This document shows, piece by piece, positions 15,502 to 24,054 of a stretch of 64,000 nucleotides of DNA. The notes below the pieces were generated by a model that was given only the letters and a program-made list of their open reading frames with translations, did not search any database and was not told the origin of the DNA. Position 1 is the first letter of the stretch. Each line of letters opens with the position of its first letter. A program made the translations under genes and the position numbers. This DNA comes from Algoriphagus sp. (GTDB lineage: Bacteria > Bacteroidota > Bacteroidia > Cytophagales > Cyclobacteriaceae): NCBI RefSeq assembly GCF_030694375.1, contig NZ_JAUXYL010000041.1:304798-368797 (forward strand), in the 5' to 3' direction.

Positions 15502-16329
15502 ATGTATTCTAAAGTTGCGCTCGCCATTGCGTTTTCCCCAAGGATGGAGGCTCTTATTGCTGAAGCACGTAGACTTATAGGAATATTTCAGGGCGAGCTA
15601 GTGCTTATCCATGTGGGGGTAAAAACTCCCGAGTTAGAATCTACATTAAATGAGATTCTCAAGCGGCACTGCTCTGATCTAAAACGGATCAAAACAATCT
15701 GGAAAGAAGGCAAACCTGCCAAAACCATCCTAAAAACCTGTGAGGAGGAGCAAGTAAACCTGTTAGTCTTGGGGGCTTTGAAAAAGGAGGGACTCTTAAC
15801 TTATTATCTAGGATCTATAGCTAGAAAAGTGATTCGAAAGTCGCCATGCTCGGTCCTGACCTTGATAGATCCTAAAATTGAAACTACCCGCTTTTCCAAA
15901 GTTGTCATCAACGGAACTCAACTAGAAGTTACTCCCCGAGTAATAGAAAAAGGGCTAAAGTTCTGTCAAGTAGAAGGAGCTGGCCAAATCCATATTTTAA
16001 ATGAAATCAAGCTCTATGGGTTACAAATGGCCACTGCAGGAGAGGGCTCTGAAGATGAAGTTTCTACAACCCGCAGAAAATTGGTTCAAGAAGAAATCAA
16101 ATATGTCCAAGAAATTCTTGACGGATTGGATCAAACCGGCTTGAGGATTAATATTAAAGTAACTGCAGGTAAGTGGGCGGTTGAACTGGTAAGGTACTGC
16201 GAATCCATCGAAGCTGATCTGCTGATCATGGGGGATGAAAATGGGTATAGTTTTATTGATCGCATATTCCCACATGACTTGGAAGATATTCTTTCAGAGC
16301 TTCCCTGCAATCTTTTAATTGTAAAATAA
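15502..16329 (+). CDS. Universal stress protein with two UspA domains
   Basis: The ATG at 15502 fits better than an in-frame TTG at 15469, since it begins MYSKVALAIAFSPR, the first strand of a UspA fold. The 275-residue protein has two UspA domains (about 1-140 and 145-275). The first shows LGALKKEGLL...GSIARKVIRKSPCSVL, close to the ATP-binding G-x-G-x9-G(S/T) pattern. The second is more degenerate (MGDENGYSF...ELPCNLLIVK). It lies six bases upstream of an antiporter gene with which it is probably co-transcribed. This unit faces an opposite antiporter that has its own fused C-terminal Usp-like region. Confidence 0.88.
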   Translation: MYSKVALAIAFSPRMEALIAEARRLIGIFQGELVLIHVGVKTPELESTLNEILKRHCSDLKRIKTIWKEGKPAKTILKTCEEEQVNLLVLGALKKEGLLTYYLGSIARKVIRKSPCSVLTLIDPKIETTRFSKVVINGTQLEVTPRVIEKGLKFCQVEGAGQIHILNEIKLYGLQMATAGEGSEDEVSTTRRKLVQEEIKYVQEILDGLDQTGLRINIKVTAGKWAVELVRYCESIEADLLIMGDENGYSFIDRIFPHDLEDILSELPCNLLIVK

Positions 16330-16335
16330 AAGCAG

Positions 16336-17592
16336 ATGGAAAAACTTGCACATGGTGAAGTCGTCAATCTGTTAATTCAGCTCGCAGTGATGCTGATTGC
16401 TGCGAGAATTTTTGCCGAAATAGCTCAAAAATTCAAACAACCCGCAGTGGTTGGTGAAATATTGGCAGGTATTTTATTAGGGCCAACAATTTTAGGAGGA
16501 GTTTTTCCAGAGCTTTTTGATTCGCTTTTTAAATCAAATGCGATGACAAATATTGCTTTGGATGGATATATTCAGATTTCAGTAGTACTACTATTGTTTA
16601 TAGCCGGGCTGGAAGTTGAGCTGAACTTAGTTCTTTCTCAGGGCAAAAGGGCACTTAACATCAGCTTCTTCGGCTTGGTTATTCCATTTGCTTTTGGATT
16701 TACCGCTCCTTTTTTCTTTGCCGAATTCTTCGGATTTGCGGAAGGTAATAAGCTTTTATTCTCGCTATTTATGGGGACAGCTATGGCCATTAGTGCCTTG
16801 CCGGTAATTGTTAGGACCCTGATGGATTTGAATTTATTCAAAAGTCGAATGGGAATGATGATTGTCTCAGCAGCTATGGTAGACGATATCATTGGATGGA
16901 TGATTTTTTCAATTATTCTTAGCTTCATGGGCAAAGAAGCCACTACCATGGGACTGGGCTACACCATTCTTCTTACAGTTGGGTTCGCAATTTTCATGGT
17001 CACTGTAGGCAAATCTTTAATTAATAAGGTTTTGCCATGGGTAAATAAACGTTTGGCTTGGCCGGGCGGATTGATTTCACTCTCACTTTCTGCATGTTTT
17101 TTGGCGGCAGCTTTCACGGAGTATATCGGAATTCACGCCATTTTCGGAGCCTTTATTTTGGGAGTAGCAATTGGAGATTCTGATCATATGCCTGAGCGTG
17201 CAAAAGAGATTATTCATCAATTTGTCAATAATATTTTTGCACCTGTCTTTTTTGTTTCAATAGGATTGAAGGTCAACTTCTTCACCAATTTTGATCCTTT
17301 ACTCGTTTTGGTGGTCATAATTGTAGCCTATGCAGGCAAAGTAATCGGATGTGGATTTGGTTCTTTAAGAGGTGGACTTGGAAAATGGGAATCTATGGCG
17401 ATTGGATTTGGGATGAATGCCAGAGGTGCAATGGAAATCATCCTTGGACTCATCGCTTTAGAGAATGGTCTGATTAATGAAAAGCTTTTTGTCGCTCTGG
17501 TAGTAATGGCATTGGTGACTTCAATGACCTCTGGGCCATTGATGAAATGGGCACTGAAAAAAGGAGAAGCAACCGAAAAAAATCTGACTTAA
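16336..17592 (+). CDS. Kef-type cation:proton antiporter (CPA2), no regulatory tail
   Basis: The 418-residue protein is an integral membrane antiporter with about 12 helices. Family motifs are visible: VVGEILAGILLGP in the first helix hairpin, and the paired acidic motif MVDDIIGW in the ion-binding helix. A later GINARGAMEII-type motif appears as GMNARGAMEII. It exchanges Na+ or K+ for H+. Unlike its convergent neighbour, it has no C-terminal domain; the Usp protein encoded six bases upstream is its likely partner. The family assignment is firm, the ion is not. Confidence 0.92.
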   Translation: MEKLAHGEVVNLLIQLAVMLIAARIFAEIAQKFKQPAVVGEILAGILLGPTILGGVFPELFDSLFKSNAMTNIALDGYIQISVVLLLFIAGLEVELNLVLSQGKRALNISFFGLVIPFAFGFTAPFFFAEFFGFAEGNKLLFSLFMGTAMAISALPVIVRTLMDLNLFKSRMGMMIVSAAMVDDIIGWMIFSIILSFMGKEATTMGLGYTILLTVGFAIFMVTVGKSLINKVLPWVNKRLAWPGGLISLSLSACFLAAAFTEYIGIHAIFGAFILGVAIGDSDHMPERAKEIIHQFVNNIFAPVFFVSIGLKVNFFTNFDPLLVLVVIIVAYAGKVIGCGFGSLRGGLGKWESMAIGFGMNARGAMEIILGLIALENGLINEKLFVALVVMALVTSMTSGPLMKWALKKGEATEKNLT

Positions 17593-17620
17593 ATCTGCAA
17601 TAGCTTACATTTTTAGAGAA

Positions 17621-19897
17621 TCATTCATTTTCTTTCATGATCAAAGTCGATGGGATATCAGAAAGCCAAAGACTTTTTGAATCCACTAGCTTTTTCCAAC
17701 TTTCTATGCTTACAATCATTAGATTTTGTTCGCGTAAGAATTCCTTCTCTATGATTTGCTCACTGAGTAAATTAATATGGTTGGGGGCTTGTTGCTCGAT
17801 AGACCTGATTTTTTCTTTGAATTCCGGGTTGTTTTTGATCTGCCCAGCTAAATCCAAAATCGTGATTTGTGATTCTGCGTTATGGATGAGTTTTTGAGCA
17901 AATTGAATTAGAAACGTGTCATCCTTTGAAAACACGGGAATGAAAACCCGCTCTGAAGAAGTAAAATTTTTATCGACAAGGATACCCACTGGTACTTTGC
18001 TCTTATTGAGAATATTGCGTGTTGTTTCTTCAAAAGGTGAGTTTTCAAATAAACTCTCTCTACCCGTTACTTGGTTGATGAGTGTCTCCGGATTGATTAT
18101 TCGGGTAGTAAATCCCAAAACCTTTCCAAGTAAACTGCCCTCAAAAATGGATTGGCCTAGGCCGATTAACAAAAGGTCGTAATCTCCTTTATTTGCAACC
18201 TCTGTAATTTCAGATTCAATGTCGTTTGAACCTTTAAACAGCGTGGTAATTTTTTGATTTAGGTTTTGGGATTCTTCGAAAATTGGGCGAAAACTATCTC
18301 GCTCATATTCGGCCAAGTTATAATGATTTAACTCATTGGTTGGGGTCAGATGCATCGCTGTTACAGATGCATTTCCATTCAGCTTTCGGATAAAACTATT
18401 GGCTAATCGCAATAGAGACTTTCCTCGTTCAGGTTTACCAAATGATACTAAAATCCTGAATTTATTGATCTGACTGATTTCCACAGGGATCACTTCCTCC
18501 TTTGATTTAAAGGCCCAATTAATCAAATCTAAAGCAGGTCCGGTCATAAATGTCGTCACCAAAGCCATGATCACGGCCATGGCAAATATCTCAGGAGATA
18601 GAACCCCGAGGTCATAGCCAATATTTAAAACCACCAATTCCATCAATCCCCGTGTGTTCATCAAAGCTCCAATTGTCAAACTGTCTTTCCAATTTTGTCC
18701 AACAAATTTGGCTGCAAGAGCACTCCCAATAAACTTCCCCACTACAGCTACGAGGATAATTAGTCCAGTGACTTTCCAAAGATAGGGATCATTGAGTAGG
18801 CCGATTTCTGTGCGCAATCCAGTGAAGACAAAGAACAAAGGCAAGAGTAGGACCAAGGCCACATCTTCCACCTTTTCAATAAATATGTTTCTGAACTTAA
18901 GATTTTCAGGCATAATAGCTCCCGCCATAAACGCTCCGAATAAGGCGTGGATACCAATCACCTCTGTAGCGTAAGATGAAAGAATGAGCGTTAAAAAAAA
19001 GATAGCAACGATGGGTTTGGTTAGGCTTTCCTTGGTATGGTACAGACTCCCAATCCTTCCCAAAAAAGGCCGGACTACTTTGACCATCAGTAGGACATAA
19101 AGAACAGCCAAAGCGATAATATACAATGCACTCACAAACGAGCCGGCTTTTACAATGGCAATCACAGCTGCAAGAATACACCAAGCTGTAATGTCGTCGG
19201 CGGCCGCACAGGTAATTACCATGGTTCCCAGACGAGTTTTTTGCAGGCCTCTCTCTTGCACAATTCGGGCTAAAACAGGGAATGCTGTAATGCTCATCGC
19301 TATACCTAAAAAGAGCCCAAAAGAAGAAAATTGAACGCCACTAGGAGCAAAAGAATCATAGATGTAATAGGCCAGTCCCATCCCCAGTGCGAAAGGAATG
19401 ATAATGCTTGCGTGACTGATCACCACCGCATCGTGCGCTTTATTCCTGAGGACTTTTAAATCCAATTCCATCCCGATGACGAACATGAAGAGGATCAAAC
19501 CGATTTGACTTAGAAACTGTAAATTACCCAAGGAGGCTACCGGAAAAAGCGTCGCTGAAAACTCAGGAAAATACAAGCCAATCAATGAAGGACCTAAAAC
19601 AATTCCCGCGATGATTTCACCGATGACGGTGGGCTGACCAATTTTTTGGCATATCCAACCAAATAAGCGTGCGACCAAAATAATGGTGACAATCTGAGCC
19701 AAAAGAATAGCCAATGGATGCTCCAAATTATAGATGAGCGAGTCCAAAAACTCCTGCCATTGGGTTTTGCCAGTATTCGGGATCACAATATTTCTGCCCT
19801 GTTCTAGTTTTGCTCCCAGTATTACAATCCAATACATCAAGGCAGTAAAACCTCCAATGATGCCCACATAAAAAAATGTGTTTTTGAATCTTTGCAT
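17621..19897 (-). CDS. Cation:proton antiporter with C-terminal Usp-like domain
   Basis: The 758-residue protein has an N-terminal CPA2 antiporter domain (about residues 55-450, with TVIGEIIAGIVLGPSLIG, and the Asp pair in CAAADDITAW). A cytoplasmic tail (about 470-758) contains a Usp-like fold (KFRILVSFGKPERGKSLLRLA, DYDLLLIGLGQSIFEGSLLGKVLG). An unusual first membrane helix (residues 8-32) precedes the antiporter. It is convergent with the shorter antiporter (28 bp between stops). The tail could bind a nucleotide and gate transport (inference). The next gene on the same strand starts five bases upstream and encodes a small secreted protein. Confidence 0.92.
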   Translation of the reverse strand: MQRFKNTFFYVGIIGGFTALMYWIVILGAKLEQGRNIVIPNTGKTQWQEFLDSLIYNLEHPLAILLAQIVTIILVARLFGWICQKIGQPTVIGEIIAGIVLGPSLIGLYFPEFSATLFPVASLGNLQFLSQIGLILFMFVIGMELDLKVLRNKAHDAVVISHASIIIPFALGMGLAYYIYDSFAPSGVQFSSFGLFLGIAMSITAFPVLARIVQERGLQKTRLGTMVITCAAADDITAWCILAAVIAIVKAGSFVSALYIIALAVLYVLLMVKVVRPFLGRIGSLYHTKESLTKPIVAIFFLTLILSSYATEVIGIHALFGAFMAGAIMPENLKFRNIFIEKVEDVALVLLLPLFFVFTGLRTEIGLLNDPYLWKVTGLIILVAVVGKFIGSALAAKFVGQNWKDSLTIGALMNTRGLMELVVLNIGYDLGVLSPEIFAMAVIMALVTTFMTGPALDLINWAFKSKEEVIPVEISQINKFRILVSFGKPERGKSLLRLANSFIRKLNGNASVTAMHLTPTNELNHYNLAEYERDSFRPIFEESQNLNQKITTLFKGSNDIESEITEVANKGDYDLLLIGLGQSIFEGSLLGKVLGFTTRIINPETLINQVTGRESLFENSPFEETTRNILNKSKVPVGILVDKNFTSSERVFIPVFSKDDTFLIQFAQKLIHNAESQITILDLAGQIKNNPEFKEKIRSIEQQAPNHINLLSEQIIEKEFLREQNLMIVSIESWKKLVDSKSLWLSDIPSTLIMKENE

Positions 19898-19902
19898 ATC
19901 GT

Positions 19903-20301
19903 TTATTTTATTTTGTTAAACTCATTTAATCTTAATCCTACACCTAAACCTACGTGCCATTTTCCATCAGTTGAGGCGGTTTTGGCATTGTAGTATAAAG
20001 GCAATTGGATCGCCCAGACTTTATAGCTGTAGGTAAAGCCAATTCCGAGATTAGGGGTTACAAAGGCATTTCTTGGAGTGCTTCTATCTTCCTTAAAGCG
20101 AAGTGATGGAAGCATTCCGAGAATAAATTTTGAATTTTTATAAGTGGCGTTGATATTGGGCCCTGTGAAATTTGAAAAGCCTCCATTATCCACAATTCCT
20201 ATAATGGCAATCCCATCATAAAATGCGAATTCTACCTTTTTTTCTTGTGCGAATGTGGCTGAAGAAATAAATATTACTAGCATTAGAAGTAAGAATTTCA
20301 T
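19903..20301 (-). CDS. Small secreted beta-barrel-like protein
   Basis: The 132-residue product has a signal peptide (MKFLLLMLVIFISSATFAQ). The mature part consists of short alternating strands (VEFAFYDGIAIIGIV, ITPNLGIGFTYSYKV-like segments, KWHVGLGVGLRLN) typical of small outer-membrane barrel proteins or a fragment of one. A full eight-strand barrel usually needs more residues, so it may be a truncated or minimal version. It lies five bases upstream of the antiporter start and is probably co-transcribed with it. No specific family was recognised. Confidence 0.72.
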   Translation of the reverse strand: MKFLLLMLVIFISSATFAQEKKVEFAFYDGIAIIGIVDNGGFSNFTGPNINATYKNSKFILGMLPSLRFKEDRSTPRNAFVTPNLGIGFTYSYKVWAIQLPLYYNAKTASTDGKWHVGLGVGLRLNEFNKIK

Positions 20302-20321
20302 TTTTAAAGTAATTTGAAAAA

Positions 20322-20603
20322 CTAAATGACCTTGTAAATTCTGTGGTTTGGGATCATAAGCCCATGTTTCAGGATTACACTTTCAAAAGTCACCGCCCAA
20401 ATGGTGGTGTCTACAACTAATTTTTCCCTATCGTCTTCGAAATAAATCTTCACCTTGATTTGATCCAGATTTCCTAAGGACATGGCTCGCTCAAGCACAT
20501 CCAACCTGAGATTTATCTCCGATTCAGAACTCAGAACGTCATGACTGGGGAAGTTTAATTGACCGATTTTTTCTTTTTCTATTTCCTTAAATTCCGTTTC
20601 CAT
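20322..20603 (-). CDS. Hypothetical protein (93 aa)
   Basis: The 93-residue acidic product has no signal peptide or membrane segment. Its composition and strand pattern (LNFPSHDVLSSESEINLRLDVLERAM, KVKIYFEDDREKLVVDTTIWAVTFESVILKHG) suggest a small folded cytoplasmic domain. The reading frame is clean, with an ATG start, and it lies 20 bp upstream of the barrel-like gene on the same strand. It is probably part of the antiporter operon, and no known family was recognised. Confidence 0.7.
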   Translation of the reverse strand: METEFKEIEKEKIGQLNFPSHDVLSSESEINLRLDVLERAMSLGNLDQIKVKIYFEDDREKLVVDTTIWAVTFESVILKHGLMIPNHRIYKVI

Positions 20604-20627
20604 AATTTTTCGTTAAAAAGGATTTAG

Positions 20628-20969
20628 CTATTTATTCATTTGATGGAATCCCAATCTGTATTGATTCATTATTGAATTAAAGAGCTCTCCTGATGAGGGA
20701 GGTGAAAGAACTATTGCGTCTGCTCCCGCCTGAAAAGAAAGTTCGACATGTGCTAAGGTTTTGCCTCCTGTGGCTAGTATGGGATAACAAGGAGCTGCAT
20801 AATTGATGTGCGAAGTACCTATGGCTATCCCATTGCATTTTTGAGCTATCAGAGATGGCGTGGCAATCTTTTTTGATTTGACTTTAGGCACCGAAAAAAT
20901 TGTACTGAAAAATGAATTTTCATTTTTCGGAGACTCCCAGTAGGACCCAGCTATCAAATTCGCATCCAT
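20628..20969 (-). CDS. Hypothetical protein with TIM-barrel-like C-terminal half
   Basis: The 113-residue product has an N-terminal half without recognisable features. Its C-terminal half (residues 60-105) reads CYPILATGGKTLAHVELSFQ, then AGADAIVLSPPSSGELF. This resembles the last two beta/alpha units and phosphate-binding loop of an aldolase-like TIM barrel. A complete barrel needs about 200 residues, so this may be a remnant or a fused fragment. The reading frame is intact, with ATG at 20969. It is 24 bp upstream of the 93-residue gene, likely in the same operon. The enzyme function is doubtful. Confidence 0.65.
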   Translation of the reverse strand: MDANLIAGSYWESPKNENSFFSTIFSVPKVKSKKIATPSLIAQKCNGIAIGTSHINYAAPCYPILATGGKTLAHVELSFQAGADAIVLSPPSSGELFNSIMNQYRLGFHQMNK

Positions 20970-21077
20970 AGTAAAGAGATTTAGAATGACGAAGATGTGG
21001 ATTAATTGAAAGCAGAAATCCGTTGATGGAGGGAAGCAACTCTGAAATGTAATGAGTAGGAAAAAATGTGTAATGAA

Positions 21078-21800
21078 TTAGATTTTGACTTTTTGCAGAA
21101 ATTCGTTTCTGTAATTTTCACTCAATGAAAATTTGATTTTTTTCCCCTGGTTTGAAAATAAACCAGTGGTGATTTCATCAAATGAAAAGACCTGAACAGC
21201 TCTAAGTGCAAGCATTTCCTGTTTGTTGATTCTACAAAAATCTTTGTTTGGGAGTATTTCTCTCAACTTATCAAAGGTGATGTTTTTGACTACATATTCT
21301 TCTCCATCAAAGAGGCAAACAAGCTTATCTCTGCTGTCATTTTCGGAAGTTTTGATGTAGGCAATTTTGTCAAAATATAAGATCGCCTTGCCCTTGTTTG
21401 TGTTTAGTTGGATAAATGATTTAGGGTTTAGAATGCTTAAACTGATTTGCTTTTTTGCCTTATCGATTGCCTGTTTTAATCTGTCGAGTTGAATGGGTTT
21501 CCGGATATAATCCAACGCATTCAGGTCAAATGCTTCTGCTGCATATTCTTTGTAGGCTGTGGCAAAAATCACGGGCTTTCCATTCAGCAGGTTGGCAATT
21601 TGAAGCCCGTTCATTTCAGGCATTTCGATATCTAAAATGCAAAGATCAAACTCCAACTTGGGCACTTCCCGTAGAAAAGTTGAAGCGTTGTCAAAGGCCT
21701 TTACGACTTCCAGATCGGAGATTTGCTCGCAAAGCATTTTTAGGTAGGTGAGTCCCGGTAGCTCATCGTCTAGCAGCAAGCATTTTAGCTTTGTGTTCAA
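21078..21800 (-). CDS. LytTR-family response regulator
   Basis: The 240-residue protein has an N-terminal receiver domain (residues 6-115) with acidic pair Asp11-Asp12, phospho-acceptor Asp57 (CILDIEMPEMNG), and conserved Thr81 and Lys101. A C-terminal LytTR DNA-binding domain (about 140-238) contains FDKIAYIKTSENDSRDKLV and ITFDKLREILPNKDFCRINK. It pairs with the histidine kinase encoded directly upstream, whose coding region overlaps it by 38 bases (21763-21800). The regulated genes are unknown; adjacent small genes and the antiporter follow downstream on the same strand. LytTR sites were not searched. Confidence 0.95.
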   Translation of the reverse strand: MNTKLKCLLLDDELPGLTYLKMLCEQISDLEVVKAFDNASTFLREVPKLEFDLCILDIEMPEMNGLQIANLLNGKPVIFATAYKEYAAEAFDLNALDYIRKPIQLDRLKQAIDKAKKQISLSILNPKSFIQLNTNKGKAILYFDKIAYIKTSENDSRDKLVCLFDGEEYVVKNITFDKLREILPNKDFCRINKQEMLALRAVQVFSFDEITTGLFSNQGKKIKFSLSENYRNEFLQKVKI

Positions 21801-22536
21801 TTAAGTTTATTTTTAAATGTGCGATATAGACATCACCTTCCAGAAAACGGTCGAGTTTGAAATTATCTGAATAAATAATTTTCAGCCGCTGCTCCAAAGA
21901 TTCCACTCCAAATCCGCCCTTTTCTTTCTTCATCGGCTTTTTTGTAGACACCTTATTGGCTACAGTTAGGGAGAAGATGTTTTCTTTAAACTCAAACGTC
22001 ACGGCAATAAAGGCATCCGAGCGCTGTAGGTCGGCATGCTTGAATGCATTTTCGATTAAATCAATGGAAATCAAAGGGGCCAATACACGTTGTTCGAATA
22101 GAGGTTCGAAATCATTGACTTTTGTCTTGACCTTTAACTCAAATAAAGGACTGACCTTTATTTTATTTATTTCGATCAGGTTTAAGGCAAAATCGATCTC
22201 TTCTTTGGGTGTTACGAATTTATTTCGACTTTCATACAATATGTAATCCAACACATTCGCCAGTTTGTCAAGTGCGAAATAGGTCTGATAAGCATGTGAT
22301 TGGATGGAGTTTAGAATGTTTTTAAAAAGATGCGGATTGAGTTTGGATTCCAGCGTTTGCAATTCCAGCTTATTGATTTTGCCTTCAAGCTGCTGAAACT
22401 TATCCTCTGACTCATTTTTTGCCTTCTCTGATTTTTGCAGACGAACGACCAAGTAGAAGATTATCAATAGAAAGCTAAGCCCAATTCCTAGGATCGAGAG
22501 CAACACTCCAGATGGCATATCTGTTAGATTTTCCAT
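21763..22536 (-). CDS. LytS-type sensor histidine kinase, minimal sensor
   Basis: The 257-residue kinase has one N-terminal membrane helix (residues 11-31), a coiled-coil linker (35-65) and a His_kinase domain. The phospho-acceptor is His69 in KLNPHLFKNILNSIQSH, and the ATP-binding part includes IDLIENAFKHADLQRS (N box) and KGGFGVESLEQRLK (G box). It has no periplasmic sensor domain, so the signal is perhaps sensed through the membrane helix or by a partner protein. Its 3' end overlaps the response-regulator start by 38 bases, indicating translational coupling. The start ATG at 22536 is preceded by a 317-bp spacer. Confidence 0.93.
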   Translation of the reverse strand: MENLTDMPSGVLLSILGIGLSFLLIIFYLVVRLQKSEKAKNESEDKFQQLEGKINKLELQTLESKLNPHLFKNILNSIQSHAYQTYFALDKLANVLDYILYESRNKFVTPKEEIDFALNLIEINKIKVSPLFELKVKTKVNDFEPLFEQRVLAPLISIDLIENAFKHADLQRSDAFIAVTFEFKENIFSLTVANKVSTKKPMKKEKGGFGVESLEQRLKIIYSDNFKLDRFLEGDVYIAHLKINLIEHKAKMLAARR

Positions 22537-22853
22537 ACCTAGTTCAAATTAACGGATTAGAAATTTCAAAACTATGCAAAATGATTTTAAGGTCCGTTCT
22601 AGTTACGCGTCTGATACGTCCGTATACTGATTTAGTTATTTTGGTTAATGAGAGCACCTGCGTACTGTCTCTTTAGATTGACCAATGATTGACTTCGTTT
22701 TCATCGATTTTCAGATAGAGGCTAAACTGGTCATGGGGTTTAGCTCACACCCGAAAACCATTTTTTCCAATCTCTCTTAGAAAACTTCAATTGAGATAAA
22801 CCAAACAAAGGGGCTATTTTTAAGCTTTCCAAAGCAAAAACTACCAGATTAAA
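22537..22853. other. Divergent intergenic spacer, kinase operon and hemH
   Basis: No gene is seen in this 317-bp gap. It must hold promoters for the minus-strand kinase operon and plus-strand ferrochelatase. A TATTTTTA element at about 22814-22821 resembles the -7 box for hemH but has no clear -33 box at 19 bp. No RNA gene was recognised. Confidence 0.5.
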
Positions 22854-23885
22854 ATGGCAAAAAATGCAGCTAAAATTGGCATTCTACTCGTCAATTTAGG
22901 AACTCCAGACAGCACCAAAACGGGAGATGTAAGAAAATACCTCCGTGAGTTTTTGATGGATGGAAGGGTGATTGATTTCCCTTTCATTCCCCGTTGGATG
23001 CTTGTCAATCTGATAATCGCGCCTTTTCGGGCACCAAAATCAGCTGGGGAATACCGAAAACTTTGGACCGATCGAGGTTCACCTTTGCTTTTTCACACTC
23101 AAGATCTCAAAGAAAAGCTGATCAAAAAGCTAGACCCGGAGCAGTACCTTGTGGCTATGGCTATGCGCTATCAGAATCCAAGCATTGAAAAGGGATTGGA
23201 AGAGTTGATGAAAGCCAAAGTCAAAAAGATCATAGTACTTCCACTTTTCCCACAATACGCTTCTGCAACAAATGGGTCTGTGATTGACCGCGTAATGGAA
23301 ATCGCGCGCGATTGGCAGATTATCCCGGAGATTACTTTTATCAGCAACTATGTTGATCATCCGCTCTTTTTGGAGGCTTGGACCGAATTGGGTAGAGAAG
23401 CAATGCAAAAGCACGATTATGATAAATTTTTATTCTCCTATCATGGGCTTCCTGAGCGCCAAATCCGCAAAGGAAGTGTCGAAGGCTATTGCCAACTAGG
23501 TGCCTGTTGCAACAAATACGGGCTGAAAAATCAGTTTTGCTACCGGGCCCAGTGCTTCCAGACCACCCGGTTGGTAGCAGAAAAATTAGGATTGCCGGAG
23601 GACAAGGTCATGACCTGCTTCCAATCCAGACTGGGGAAAGATCCCTGGATCAAACCCTACACTGAAGATACCATCAAGGAACTGGCCAAAGAAGGAGTAA
23701 AAAAAGTACTCGTCTTTTCTCCTGCCTTTGTGGCCGATTGTCTGGAAACCACTGTTGAAGTGGGGGAAGAATACAAAGAACAATTCGAGGAACTCGGTGG
23801 CGAGCATTGGGATCTGGTGCCCAGCCTAAATTCCAATGACACCTGGGTGGAGTGTGTGAAGGATTTGGTGGAGTCAAGATCTTGA
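22854..23885 (+). CDS. hemH: Ferrochelatase
   Basis: The 343-residue enzyme inserts Fe2+ into protoporphyrin IX, the last step of protohaem synthesis. Family motifs include LLVNLGTPDS near the start (residues 11-20), MRYQNPSI, VLPLFPQYASATNGSV and the catalytic SYHGLPERQ with His197. A Cys-rich segment follows (Cys213, 218, 219, 229 and 234 in EGYCQLGACCN and FCYRAQC); in some ferrochelatases such cysteines bind a 2Fe-2S cluster, which is inferred but not proven here. It starts from a 317-bp divergent spacer. The MFS gene 169 bp downstream is separated by an inverted repeat. Confidence 0.97.
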   Translation: MAKNAAKIGILLVNLGTPDSTKTGDVRKYLREFLMDGRVIDFPFIPRWMLVNLIIAPFRAPKSAGEYRKLWTDRGSPLLFHTQDLKEKLIKKLDPEQYLVAMAMRYQNPSIEKGLEELMKAKVKKIIVLPLFPQYASATNGSVIDRVMEIARDWQIIPEITFISNYVDHPLFLEAWTELGREAMQKHDYDKFLFSYHGLPERQIRKGSVEGYCQLGACCNKYGLKNQFCYRAQCFQTTRLVAEKLGLPEDKVMTCFQSRLGKDPWIKPYTEDTIKELAKEGVKKVLVFSPAFVADCLETTVEVGEEYKEQFEELGGEHWDLVPSLNSNDTWVECVKDLVESRS

Positions 23886-23946
23886 TCATTCGAAATCTCA
23901 GAGGATCAATTTCCTTAGAGATGGATATTTTAATTAACGATTTCCT

Positions 23947-24036
23947 TTCTTCGATATTCGATGTTCAGTGTTCGCTATTCGATATTTAATAAAAAAATAA
24001 TGAACATCGAATGTTGAATATCGAATTAAGAAGAAC
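23947..24036. repeat. Long inverted repeat of TTCGATATTCGATG type (intergenic)
   Basis: The left arm (TTCTTCGATATTCGATGTTCA plus a diverged repeat of itself, 23947-23987) and the right arm (TGAACATCGAATGTTGAATATCGAATTAAGAAG, about 24001-24033) are complementary over most of their length, with a short A-rich loop. Similar CGAATATTGAATA-type repeats are common between genes in Cytophagales. It probably acts as transcription terminator or REP-like element. Confidence 0.7.
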
Positions 24037-24054
24037 ATAATTCAAAAATCGTAA

